DNA of 64,000 nt from Amycolatopsis cihanbeyliensis (GTDB lineage Bacteria; Actinomycetota; Actinomycetes; Mycobacteriales; Pseudonocardiaceae): contig NZ_VFML01000001.1 of the NCBI RefSeq assembly GCF_006715045.1, positions 4,618,501 to 4,682,500 on the forward strand, written 5' to 3'. Positions 39,971-48,442 of the stretch are shown here, in pieces. The notes under the pieces were generated by a model that was given only the letters and a program-made list of their open reading frames with translations, made no database searches and was not told the origin of the DNA. The number at the start of each line of letters is the position of its first letter. The stretch's first letter is position 1. Both the position numbers and the translations under genes were made by a program.

Positions 39971-42775
39971 GTGGCTGGATCGGCACGGACCAAGAACTCT
40001 GGATCGAATGGCGCCGGTCGTCGACGGCTGGTGATCGTCGAGTCCCCGACCAAGGCCCGCAAGATCGCGCCCTATCTCGGCCGGGACTACGTGGTCGAAT
40101 CCTCCCGCGGGCACATCAGGGACCTCCCGCGTGGCGCCGCCGACGTGCCTGCCAAGTACAAGGGCCAGCCCTGGGCAAGGCTCGGCGTGGACGTGGACAA
40201 CGACTTCGAGCCGCTCTACGTCGTGTCGCCGGACAAGAAGGCGACCGTGACCGAGCTGAAAGGCCTGCTCAAGGACGTCGACGAGCTCTACCTCGCCACC
40301 GACCCCGACCGCGAGGGTGAGGCCATCGCCTGGCACCTGCTGGAGGCACTCAAACCCAAGGTGCCGGTGCGCAGGATGGTGTTCCACGAGGTCACCGAGC
40401 AGGCCATCCGCTCGGCGGCGGAGAGCACCAGGGAGCTCGACCCCGACCTGGTGGACGCCCAGGAGACCAGGCGCATCCTGGACCGGCTCTACGGCTACGA
40501 GGTCTCCCCGGTGCTGTGGAAGAAGGTCATGCCGAAGCTCTCGGCAGGCCGGGTGCAGTCGGTGGCCACCCGTATCGTGGTCGAGCGGGAACGCGAGCGG
40601 ATGCGGTTCACCTCGGCCTCCTACTGGGACATCGCCGCCACGATGGACGCCGGCGCGGACGCCTCGCCACGGACCTTCCCGGCCAGGCTGGTCCAGGTGG
40701 ACGGCGACCGGTTGGCCACCGGAAGGGACTTCGGCGCGGACGGGCAGCTGACCGCCGCGGCCGCGAAGAAGGACGTCCGGGTGCTGGTGGAGGCGGACGC
40801 GAACCGCCTCGCCGAGGCGCTGCGCGGGCAGGACTTCGCGGTCACCAGCGTCGAGGAGAAGCCCTACACCCGGCGGCCGTACGCCCCGTTTATGACCTCC
40901 ACCCTGCAGCAGGAGGCAGGTCGCAAGCTGCGGTTCTCCTCCGAGCGCACCATGCGGATCGCGCAGCGGTTGTACGAGAACGGCTACATCACGTACATGC
41001 GTACCGACTCGACCACCCTCTCCGAGGCGGCGATCTCGGCGGCGCGCGACCAGGCGACCGAGCTGTACGGCTCCTCCCACGTCTCGCCCAAGCCGCGGCA
41101 GTACACCCGCAAGGTGAAGAACGCGCAGGAGGCACACGAGGCGATCCGGCCGGCGGGCGAGGTCTTCCGCACGCCCGGCCAGGTCGCCAGTGAGCTGGAG
41201 AGTGACGAGTTCCGGCTGTACGAGATGATCTGGCAGCGCACCATCGCCTCCCAGATGGCCGACGCCAAGGGCACCACGATGTCGGTGCGGATCAGCGGTA
41301 CCGCAAGTAGCGGGGAGGAGTGCGCCTTCGCGGCCTCCGGGCGCACCATTACCTTCGCCGGCTTCCTCAAGGCCTACGTCGAGGCCGTGGACAGCGAGGC
41401 GGGCGGCGAGGCCGACGACAAGCAGAGCAGGCTGCCGCAGCTGCGCGAGGACCAGCAGGTGTCGGCGACCGAGCTGACCCCGGACGGCCACGCCACCTCG
41501 CCACCCCCGCGTTACAGCGAGCCGAGCCTGGTCAGCAAGCTCGAGGAACTGGGTATCGGCAGGCCCTCGACCTACTCCTCGATCATCAAGACCATCCAGG
41601 ACCGCGGCTACGTGTGGAAGAAGGGTTCCGCGCTGGTGCCGTCCTGGGTCGCCTTCTCCGTGGTCGGGCTGCTGGAGCGGCACTTCGAGCGCCTGGTGGA
41701 CTACGACTTCACCGCGGCCATGGAGGACGAGCTGGACCGCATCGCCGCGGGTGACGAGCAGCGCACCCGGTGGCTTTCCACCTTCTACTTCGGCGGCGAC
41801 ACCGGCGCGGACGGCTCCGTGGGCCGGCTCGGCGGGCTGAAGAAGCTGGTCGGTGCCGGGGTGGAGGACATCGACGCCCGTGAGATCAACTCCATCCCGC
41901 TGTTCACCGACGAGAACGAGAACACGGTGGTGGTGCGGGTCGGCCGGTACGGACCGTACCTCGAGCGCGAGGTCGACGGCAGCTCGCAGCGCGCCAACCT
42001 GCCCGACGACCTGCCGCCGGACGAGCTGACCCCGGAGATCGCGGAGAAGCTCTTCGCCACCCCGCAGGAGGGCCGCTCGCTGGGCACCGACCCGGAGACC
42101 GGGCACGAGATCGTCGCCAAGGAAGGCCGGTTCGGCCCGTACGTCACCGAGATCCTGCCGGAGCCCCAGGAGGCCGAGGGCGAGACCAAGAAGAGCAGCA
42201 AGGCGAAGAAGCCCAAACCGCGCACCGGTTCGCTGCTCAAGTCGATGTCCATCGAGGACATCACCCTGGACGACGCGCTCAAGCTGCTCTCGTTGCCGAG
42301 GGTGGTCGGCACGGACCCGGAGTCCGGCGAGGAGATCACCGCGCAGAACGGGCGCTACGGGCCGTACCTGAAGAAGGGAACCGACTCCCGGTCACTGGCC
42401 ACCGAGGAGCAGATCTTCGACATCACGCTGGAGGAGGCACTGAAGCTCTACGCCGAGCCGAAGCGGCGCGGCAGGCAGGCGGTGGCGAAGCCGCCGCTGA
42501 AGGAGTTCGGCAACGACCCCGCCTCCGGCAAGCCGATGGTGGTGAAGGACGGCCGGTTCGGTCCCTATGTCACCGACGGTGAGTACAACGCCTCGCTGCG
42601 CCGCTCGGACAGCGTGGAGGAGCTGACCGAGGAGCGGGCCGCCGAGCTGCTCGCGGAGAAGCGGGCCAAGGGGCCGGCGCCGAAGAAGCGCTCGTCCTCC
42701 ACCCGCAAGAAGGCGTCCAGCGGCACCAAGAGCGGCACCGGCGGCAGCACCGCCAAGTCCAAATCCAAGTCCTGA
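39971..42775 (+). CDS. topA: DNA topoisomerase I
   Basis: 934 residues, the same length as the mycobacterial enzyme. The TOPRIM domain starts LVIVESPTKARKI and has the metal site ATDPDREGEAIAWH. The catalytic Tyr342 is in ITYMRTDST. Four C-terminal repeats with YGPYL or FGPYV cores replace zinc fingers (YGPYLEREV, FGPYVTEIL, YGPYLKKGT, FGPYVTDGE), and a Lys/Ser-rich tail ends the protein. It relaxes negative supercoils. GTG 39971 was chosen by the AGGA site; a TTG at 39950 is possible. Confidence 0.97.
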   Translation: MAGSARTKNSGSNGAGRRRLVIVESPTKARKIAPYLGRDYVVESSRGHIRDLPRGAADVPAKYKGQPWARLGVDVDNDFEPLYVVSPDKKATVTELKGLLKDVDELYLATDPDREGEAIAWHLLEALKPKVPVRRMVFHEVTEQAIRSAAESTRELDPDLVDAQETRRILDRLYGYEVSPVLWKKVMPKLSAGRVQSVATRIVVERERERMRFTSASYWDIAATMDAGADASPRTFPARLVQVDGDRLATGRDFGADGQLTAAAAKKDVRVLVEADANRLAEALRGQDFAVTSVEEKPYTRRPYAPFMTSTLQQEAGRKLRFSSERTMRIAQRLYENGYITYMRTDSTTLSEAAISAARDQATELYGSSHVSPKPRQYTRKVKNAQEAHEAIRPAGEVFRTPGQVASELESDEFRLYEMIWQRTIASQMADAKGTTMSVRISGTASSGEECAFAASGRTITFAGFLKAYVEAVDSEAGGEADDKQSRLPQLREDQQVSATELTPDGHATSPPPRYSEPSLVSKLEELGIGRPSTYSSIIKTIQDRGYVWKKGSALVPSWVAFSVVGLLERHFERLVDYDFTAAMEDELDRIAAGDEQRTRWLSTFYFGGDTGADGSVGRLGGLKKLVGAGVEDIDAREINSIPLFTDENENTVVVRVGRYGPYLEREVDGSSQRANLPDDLPPDELTPEIAEKLFATPQEGRSLGTDPETGHEIVAKEGRFGPYVTEILPEPQEAEGETKKSSKAKKPKPRTGSLLKSMSIEDITLDDALKLLSLPRVVGTDPESGEEITAQNGRYGPYLKKGTDSRSLATEEQIFDITLEEALKLYAEPKRRGRQAVAKPPLKEFGNDPASGKPMVVKDGRFGPYVTDGEYNASLRRSDSVEELTEERAAELLAEKRAKGPAPKKRSSSTRKKASSGTKSGTGGSTAKSKSKS

Positions 42776-42782
42776 CCTGCGA

Positions 42783-42798
42783 TCGAACGTACGTTCGA
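42783..42798 (+). promoter_or_regulatory. Perfect LexA (SOS) box
   Basis: TCGAACGTACGTTCGA is a 16-bp perfect palindrome that fits the actinobacterial LexA consensus TCGAAC-N4-GTTCGA exactly. It lies 33 bp before the GTG of the next gene and just upstream of a -10-like TCTAAT (42820-42825), so LexA would repress that gene until DNA damage. Confidence 0.8.
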
Positions 42799-42831
42799 GA
42801 AATTGTCGGTGGTGCCCGGTCTAATGGCCGG

Positions 42832-43668
42832 GTGACCGAGACGACAGGGACGACAGCAAGCCGGACGACAGCAAGCCCGACAGCCCACACCCCCCACACC
42901 CGGAGCCGGCGCGAGACGGTCTTCGAGCTCCTCGACGAGGTCCTCGCGCCGCTGGACAGCGCGGTGCCGGAGCGGCCGTCGCCGATGGAGTTCCTCGACC
43001 CGGAGTTCCGGCTGCCCGCGGCACTGCGGGAGGGGCCGCCACCGGACACCGGTGACCTGGCCGCGGAGGCCGAGCAGTACACCAAGGTCGTCGGCGATAT
43101 GGCGGCCATGGGGCTGCTGCCGGAGGGCGAGGTGACCCCGGCCGCCGTGGCGCTGTACCGCACGCTGCGGGCAGGGCATATCCGCGGCGTGGTGACCGGT
43201 GTGTTCGCCGATCGCGCCGAGCCGCTCCAGGTGCGGTTCTTCGGTGACCGGGACTGCGCCACCGTGCTGAACGTGGTCGGCGGCGAGGTACTGCTGCGCA
43301 GCGGTTCCCTGCGCGGGTTGCCGCAGTGGGCCTTCGACGACATCCGCGACGTACCGCGCGGGCCGGGTGGATTCGTCGAGCTACACGCCGACGAGCACGG
43401 GGGCCTGCCGGAGGAGGCGGCGGACACGGTGGAGATGATCAGGCGGAGCACGGCCCGGCCGCGACACGGCACGGTGCTGGTCGAGCTCATCGTGCGGGAC
43501 CGGGTTCGAGTCGAGTACCCGCGGGGCGCCTTCGTGCTGTTCGACAACGATATCGGGCGGTACTTCCTCGGCACCTCGGTCAGCGAGCGCGGGCACTGGG
43601 TACTGCAATACGCGCCCGCGGGGCGAGCGCATGCCGAACGGTGGGTCGAACATGCGGCGCTGGGCTGA
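42832..43668 (+). CDS. EspG-like protein under a LexA box (function unknown)
   Basis: 278 residues. After a Thr-rich start, the second half shows FADRAEPLQVRFFGDRDCAT, SLRGLPQWAFDDI and VRVEYPRGAFVLFDNDIGRY with FLGTSVSERGHWVLQYAP. The strand order and the GRY...W-V pattern recall EspG-type ESX secretion chaperones, but no PE/PPE or ESX genes lie nearby, so this is tentative. GTG start sits 6 bp after TCTAAT, fitting a leaderless transcript. The perfect SOS box upstream suggests DNA-damage induction, unexpected for an EspG chaperone. Confidence 0.4.
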   Translation: MTETTGTTASRTTASPTAHTPHTRSRRETVFELLDEVLAPLDSAVPERPSPMEFLDPEFRLPAALREGPPPDTGDLAAEAEQYTKVVGDMAAMGLLPEGEVTPAAVALYRTLRAGHIRGVVTGVFADRAEPLQVRFFGDRDCATVLNVVGGEVLLRSGSLRGLPQWAFDDIRDVPRGPGGFVELHADEHGGLPEEAADTVEMIRRSTARPRHGTVLVELIVRDRVRVEYPRGAFVLFDNDIGRYFLGTSVSERGHWVLQYAPAGRAHAERWVEHAALG

Positions 43669-43680
43669 CGGATACGGGCG

Positions 43681-43705
43681 TTCACCCGCTACCCTGGCGG
43701 GTGAA
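43681..43705 (+). promoter_or_regulatory. Inverted repeat around a -10 element
   Basis: TTCACCCGC (43681-43689) and GCGGGTGAA (43697-43705) are perfect inverted repeats whose 7-base loop contains the -10-like TACCCT (43690-43695). It overlaps a GTG at 43701 that could be a leaderless start. The repeat could be an operator. Confidence 0.4.
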
Positions 43706-43733
43706 GCTGACGTTGCGCAGGGGAGTGGTGACG

Positions 43734-44300
43734 GTGGGACAGGCTCAGTTCGACCCGGACGGGACCCAGTCGCCGCCCCCGCCGCCCGCCTTCAACGACC
43801 CGCTGGCCGGCCTGGTCACCGGCAGCGACGCCGGAATCGGTGCCAGGGCCACCCCGGACGACGAGGTGGAAGTCGAGATCGCCTCCCCGGTGGAGCCGGA
43901 CCCCGAGGTGGTGCGCGACATGGTGGACGCGGCGCTGACCAGCGAGCGCGACGAGGAACTGTTCAGCAGGCTCCGGGGCGAGGACCGCAAGAACAAGCAG
44001 CAGGAGCCTGCCCAGCCGGCGGAGTCCGGCACCACCGAGTCGGGTGCGCAGGCGCCCACACCCACCGCCGGGATGCTTCCCGCGCAGCAACAACGGGCCT
44101 GGCCCGGCCAGCCGCAGTTGATGCAGGCGTTCCGGCCGCGGCACCGGGACGAGCGCGAGCCGAAGCCTCAGCCGGTGCGCAAGCCGTCCAGCGGCTCCGC
44201 GGGGCTCGGGATCGCGGTCGTGTTGCTGGTGATCTTCGGCGTGCTGGTGATCCAGCTACTGTCCAGCCTGTTCGACAGCTTCTCCGGCGTCTTCAACTAA
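43734..44300 (+). CDS. Single-pass membrane protein, Pro/Gln-rich
   Basis: 188 residues: a cytoplasmic acidic part (DDEVEVEIASPVEPDPEVV, then ALTSERDEELFSRLRGED), a Gln/Pro-rich linker, and a C-terminal helix (GLGIAVVLLVIFGVLVIQLL) followed by a short tail. No domain recognised. GTG 43734 has GGGGAG 8 bases upstream; GTG 43701, right after TACCCT, is the alternative and adds 11 residues. It follows the SOS-box gene by 65 bp and may be its partner. Confidence 0.6.
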   Translation: MGQAQFDPDGTQSPPPPPAFNDPLAGLVTGSDAGIGARATPDDEVEVEIASPVEPDPEVVRDMVDAALTSERDEELFSRLRGEDRKNKQQEPAQPAESGTTESGAQAPTPTAGMLPAQQQRAWPGQPQLMQAFRPRHRDEREPKPQPVRKPSSGSAGLGIAVVLLVIFGVLVIQLLSSLFDSFSGVFN

Positions 44301-44355
44301 GGCGTGTCTCCCAGCCGGGATCTCGGTGAACAGCATGCGCAAGTATGGTGGCCCG

Positions 44356-44790
44356 ATGGTGTCGGTCAAGCAGTTCCAGGTCACCTTCGACTGCGCAGAA
44401 CCCGAGCGCGTCGCTCGTTTCTGGTGCGAGGTGTTGGGGTACGTCGTACCGCCGCCGCCGGAGGGGTTTGCCACGTGGGACGACGTCGATCGCTCGTTGC
44501 CGCCTGAGCGTCAGGGTGCGGCGTTCGTCTGCATTGATCCCTCAGGTGTGGGCCCGCGACTGTTCTTCCAGCGCGTTCCCGAAAGCAAGGCCGTCAAGAA
44601 TCGGCTGCACCTCGACGTGCGGGTCGGCACCGGGCTCGTGGGTGAAGAGCGCCTCGCGGCACTCGAGGCCGAGTGCGCACGTCTGGTCGCGCTCGGCGCG
44701 GTACGCGTGCGACTACTGCTTGCCGACGGCAACGAGGAGTCCTGCATCGTGATGCAGGACATCGAGGGCAACGAGTTCTGTCTCGACTGA
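44356..44790 (+). CDS. VOC-family (glyoxalase-like) protein
   Basis: 144 residues, one VOC domain of two beta-alpha-beta3 units: SVKQFQVTFDCAEPERVARF then HLDVRVGTGLVGEERL. The pattern WCEVLGYVV and IEGNEFCLD at the end are standard for this glyoxalase/bleomycin-resistance/dioxygenase group. Metal ligands are partly conserved (His in LHLDV, Glu in GNEFCL). ATG 44356 is set by TATGGT placed exactly 6 bp upstream, the leaderless arrangement; a frame start at 44326 was set aside. Substrate unknown. Confidence 0.78.
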   Translation: MVSVKQFQVTFDCAEPERVARFWCEVLGYVVPPPPEGFATWDDVDRSLPPERQGAAFVCIDPSGVGPRLFFQRVPESKAVKNRLHLDVRVGTGLVGEERLAALEAECARLVALGAVRVRLLLADGNEESCIVMQDIEGNEFCLD

Positions 44791-45010
44791 GGGCCGCGAA
44801 CCTGTCCTCGTTCGTTCCCCAGCACACGCCCTGGCGAACGACCCGCTTACCGGCTGCGGTGCGACCGCGCCGCGATTACCGTCCGGCGGTACCGGTCACC
44901 GGCCCGGCGGTTGGCTTGGTTGCTCTCGGGATACCCTGACTACACGTACGGGGGATTGCGGAGCGGCGGCCCGGTCGGCGCGGTCGCGAGCGGCCGTCGG
45001 AGACACGACT

Positions 45011-47149
45011 TTGCGGGGTGGGCGCATTAGCGACGAAGCGGGGGCGGCGAGCAGCGCGGGTGCGGACGGCGACGCGTCCGGCGCCTCCACGGTCTACCGG
45101 ATCCGTCGCGTGCTGGCGATCCCGCCGTTTCGCCGGCTGTGGGCCGTCACCTACCTGTGCAGCGTGGCCGACTGGCTCGCCCTGCTCGCGCTGACCGGCC
45201 TGGTCACCAAGTTCACCGACAACTACGCCGCGCAGAACTTCGCCTTCGCCGGGGTCGTACTCACCAACCTGCTGCCCGGCCTGCTGTTCGCCCCGCTCGG
45301 CGGGCTGCTGGCGGACAAGTTCGACCGCCGCAAGATCATGATCGTAGCGGACCTGTTCCGCTGCGCGCTGCTGCTGTCCATCGCGCTGGTCGGCAGCACG
45401 TGGTGGCTGTTCATCGGCAACTTCCTTGTCGGTTCCGCGGCGATGATGTGGATCCCTTCCAAGGACGCGGCGGTGCCGAACCTGCTGCGCCGCCCGGACC
45501 AGGTGGAGACGGCAAACCAGCTCGGCATGGTGATGACCTACGGGCTCGCCGTGGTCACCGGCGCCGGGCTCTACTCGATCCTGACCGGTATCCAGACCAC
45601 CTTTCACCTGCCGCCGGACGTGCTCGGTGAGTTCGGCATCGCCAAGGTGGTCGTGGTGCTCAACGGCCTGCTCTACCTGGGCAGCGCGCTGCTACTCACC
45701 CGCATCCCCGAGCTCTCCCTGCGCAACGTGCACCCGGTGCCCAGTACCGGCGCGGCGCCGAAACCCGTCGTCGAGGCGACCTCCACCGGCCTGCTCGGCA
45801 TGGTCCGCGACGCAGGCAAGTTCATCCGCAGCACCCCGCTGGTCCGCGGGCTGCTGATCGGCATGGTCGGCGCCTTCGCCGCGGGCGGCGCGGTGATCGG
45901 CTCGGCCAAGCCGTACTCCTCCAGCCTGGGCGGCGGGGACGCCGCGTTCGGCCTGCTGTTCGTCGCGGTGTTCCTGGGGGCGGCGGTCGGTCTCGCCGGC
46001 GCGCCGAAACTGGCCAAGCGACTGCCGCACGACCGGCTGTTCGGGGTCGGCATCGTGCTTGCCGGTCTGGCCCTGATCGTGGTGGCGCTGGCCCCGCACC
46101 TTGCGGTGGCCCTGGTGGCCGTGGCCGTGGTCGGTGCCTGCGCGGGCGGGGCGTTCCTGACCGGCGTCACCATCATCGGCTCGCAGATCGACGACGCCAT
46201 CCGCGGCCGGATCAACTCCATCTACCAGGCCGCGCTGAAGCTGATCGTGTTCGGCGCGACCGCGACTGTTCCGCTGCTGATCGGCCTGGTCAGGCCGCAG
46301 GTGGTCAGCGTATGGGGCAATCCGATCATCATCGACGGCACCCGACCGGTGCTGCTGGGCGGCGGGTTGCTCGCTGCCCTGGTCGGGGTGATCGCCTACC
46401 GGCAGATGGACTCCCGGCGCACCGAGCCGATCCTGGCCGATCTGCGCAACGCGATCCGGCGCCGGCCGCGCCGGGTGAACGGACTGCTGATCGCGCTGGA
46501 GGGGACCACGGCGACCGACACCGCCGCGCAGGCCGCCCGGCTGGCCGGGTGGCTGCGCTCCTCCAGCCCGCGCCAGGTGGTGCTGGCAGCCGACCCCGCG
46601 CTGGACGACGATCGGCTCGCCTCCCTGGTCTCCGGGGCCTCGCTGACCGGGGCGCGGGCGCAGGCGCTCGCCGCGGCCGCGGTACGAGCGGACATCGTGG
46701 AGCGGGATGTGCGGCCCGCGCTGGACGGCGGGGCGATCGTGGTGATGGAACGGTTCGTGGACTCGCCGCTGGCGCATCTGTCCGCGGTGGCCGGGTTGGA
46801 CACCGCGGAGTTGGAGGGCCTTGCCGACTGGGCGACCAACCGGCTGCGCCCCGATGTCACCGTCCTGCTGGACGCCGGGCCTGCCCCGGCGACCGCGAGC
46901 AGGGTGGCCTCGCACGAGGGCCACTGGCAGGTGCAGAATCTGCTCGCCGAGATGGCGGCGGCGGATCCGGACCGGTACGTCGTGGTGGATGCCGAGGGCA
47001 CTGAGGACGAGGTGGGTGAGCGCGTGCGGACCGCGGTAGGGGCGGTACTGGCCGGAAGGCGGCTCGGTTTCCAGCCGCGGGACACTGCCGAGGAAGCGGC
47101 CGAGACAGCGGGGGCTGCCGAGCAGCGGCGCACGGAGGCCTCGTCGTGA
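45011..47149 (+). CDS. MFS transporter fused to a thymidylate-kinase-like domain
   Basis: 712 residues. Residues ~35-470 form a 12-helix MFS carrier (LADKFDRRKIMIVADL, GRINSIYQAALK). From ~490 a thymidylate-kinase-like domain follows: LLIALEGTTATDTAAQAARL stands where the P-loop should be, ALDGGAIVVMERFVDSPLAH matches the DRxxxS region and RPDVTVLLDAGPAPA the next strand. The P-loop has lost GxxxxGK(S/T), so phosphate transfer is unlikely. The fusion is recurrent in actinomycetes. TTG start chosen with GGAG 8 bases upstream. The stop overlaps holB (GTGA). Confidence 0.85.
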   Translation: MRGGRISDEAGAASSAGADGDASGASTVYRIRRVLAIPPFRRLWAVTYLCSVADWLALLALTGLVTKFTDNYAAQNFAFAGVVLTNLLPGLLFAPLGGLLADKFDRRKIMIVADLFRCALLLSIALVGSTWWLFIGNFLVGSAAMMWIPSKDAAVPNLLRRPDQVETANQLGMVMTYGLAVVTGAGLYSILTGIQTTFHLPPDVLGEFGIAKVVVVLNGLLYLGSALLLTRIPELSLRNVHPVPSTGAAPKPVVEATSTGLLGMVRDAGKFIRSTPLVRGLLIGMVGAFAAGGAVIGSAKPYSSSLGGGDAAFGLLFVAVFLGAAVGLAGAPKLAKRLPHDRLFGVGIVLAGLALIVVALAPHLAVALVAVAVVGACAGGAFLTGVTIIGSQIDDAIRGRINSIYQAALKLIVFGATATVPLLIGLVRPQVVSVWGNPIIIDGTRPVLLGGGLLAALVGVIAYRQMDSRRTEPILADLRNAIRRRPRRVNGLLIALEGTTATDTAAQAARLAGWLRSSSPRQVVLAADPALDDDRLASLVSGASLTGARAQALAAAAVRADIVERDVRPALDGGAIVVMERFVDSPLAHLSAVAGLDTAELEGLADWATNRLRPDVTVLLDAGPAPATASRVASHEGHWQVQNLLAEMAAADPDRYVVVDAEGTEDEVGERVRTAVGAVLAGRRLGFQPRDTAEEAAETAGAAEQRRTEASS

Positions 47150-48339
47150 CGCGCACGGTCTGGGCCCAGCTGGTGGGGCAGGAACCCGCGATCGAGGTGC
47201 TGTCCGCGGCGGCCGACTCGGCTGCCGCGCTGGTGTCCGGCGCGTCCACCGACTCCGGTGCGATGACCCATGCCTGGCTGCTCACCGGCCCGCCCGGTTC
47301 GGGTCGTTCGGTGGCCGCGCGTACCTTCGCGGCGGCGTTGCAGTGCACGAGCGGCACCGGCTGCGGCGACTGCACCGGTTGCCGGACAGCGCTGTCCGGC
47401 TCCCATGCCGATGTGCGGCTGGTGGTGCCGGAAGGCCTGTCCATCTCGGTGGCGGAGATGCGCGCACTGGTGCAGGCCGCGGCGCGTAAGCCGACCACGG
47501 GGCAGTGGCAGGTCGTGATCATCGAGGATGCCGACCGGCTTACCGAAGGGGCGGCGAACGCGCTGCTCAAGGCGGTCGAGGAGCCACCGGATCGCACGGT
47601 CTTCCTGCTCTGCGCGCCCTCGGACCACCCGGAGGACATCACGGTGACGATCCGTTCGCGCTGCCGGCTGGTGAGCCTGCGCACGCCGCCGAGGGCGGCC
47701 ATCGCGCAGGTGCTCACCGAGCGGGATGGCATCGAACCGGAACTGGCCGAGTGGGCGGCCGCCGTGTGCGGTGGGCATGTCGGCAGGGCACGCCGGCTGG
47801 CCACGGACCCGAGTGCCCGCGAGCGCCGGGCGGCGGTGCTGCGGATCCCGCTCGGGTTGCGCCGGGCGGGCGACGTCTTCACCTGCGCGGACGACCTGAT
47901 CAAAACCGCCGAGGCGGATGCCACCGAGGAGAGCAAGGCCAAGGACGAGGCCGAGCAGGAGGCCGTGCGCACCGCGATGGGTGCCGGCGGCAGCGGCAAG
48001 GGTGTCGCCTCGGCGAAACGGGCCGCCGACGCCGCCGTCAAGCAACTGGAGAAGCGGCAGAAGTCGCGGGCGACCAGGACCCAGCGAGACACCCTCGACC
48101 TGGCCCTTGTGGATCTCGCCGCCTTCTACCGGGACGTGCTGGTCACTGCCAGCCGGTCCGGCGCCGCCCTGATGCACCCGGACCGAGCCGGGGACAGCGC
48201 GCGGGCCGCGGCCGAGTGGTCGCCGGTCTCCACGCTGCGCCGCCTGGAGGCGGTACTCGCCTGCCGCGAGGCGATCGAGTGGAACGTGAAACCGCGGATC
48301 GCGGTGGAGGCCATGGTGACCACCCTGCGTCAGGGCTGA
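47146..48339 (+). CDS. holB: DNA polymerase III delta prime subunit
   Basis: 397 residues. Walker A-like GPPGSGRSVAA carries Arg instead of Lys, as is normal for non-hydrolysing delta prime. The Cys zinc motif is CTSGTGCGDCTGC, Walker B is VVIIEDADRLTEGAAN, and sensor SRC (IRSRCRLVS) is present. It is the stator of the clamp loader that places the beta clamp on DNA. GTG start overlaps the transporter stop. An extra charged segment (AEADATEESKAKDEAEQEAV) sits in the middle, then the C-terminal helical domain. A strong terminator follows. Confidence 0.94.
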   Translation: MTRTVWAQLVGQEPAIEVLSAAADSAAALVSGASTDSGAMTHAWLLTGPPGSGRSVAARTFAAALQCTSGTGCGDCTGCRTALSGSHADVRLVVPEGLSISVAEMRALVQAAARKPTTGQWQVVIIEDADRLTEGAANALLKAVEEPPDRTVFLLCAPSDHPEDITVTIRSRCRLVSLRTPPRAAIAQVLTERDGIEPELAEWAAAVCGGHVGRARRLATDPSARERRAAVLRIPLGLRRAGDVFTCADDLIKTAEADATEESKAKDEAEQEAVRTAMGAGGSGKGVASAKRAADAAVKQLEKRQKSRATRTQRDTLDLALVDLAAFYRDVLVTASRSGAALMHPDRAGDSARAAAEWSPVSTLRRLEAVLACREAIEWNVKPRIAVEAMVTTLRQG

Positions 48340-48397
48340 TCAGCCCGGACGCGCGGGTTCAGCCGCGGCCGGTTCCCGCCTGCCCGGCACCGCCTGA

Positions 48398-48432
48398 GCC
48401 GAGGGGCGAGGGCCGTGCCCTCGCCCCTCGGC
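48398..48432. terminator. Bidirectional hairpin, 16-bp perfect stem
   Basis: Positions 48398-48413 pair perfectly with 48417-48432 across the 3-base loop CGT. It lies between the convergent holB and surface-protein genes. Confidence 0.88.
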
Positions 48433-48442
48433 CGGTCACCCG

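Noticed and set aside
39791..42106. A 771-codon minus-strand frame opposite topA
   Set aside because: Same shadow effect; topA on the plus strand is beyond doubt.
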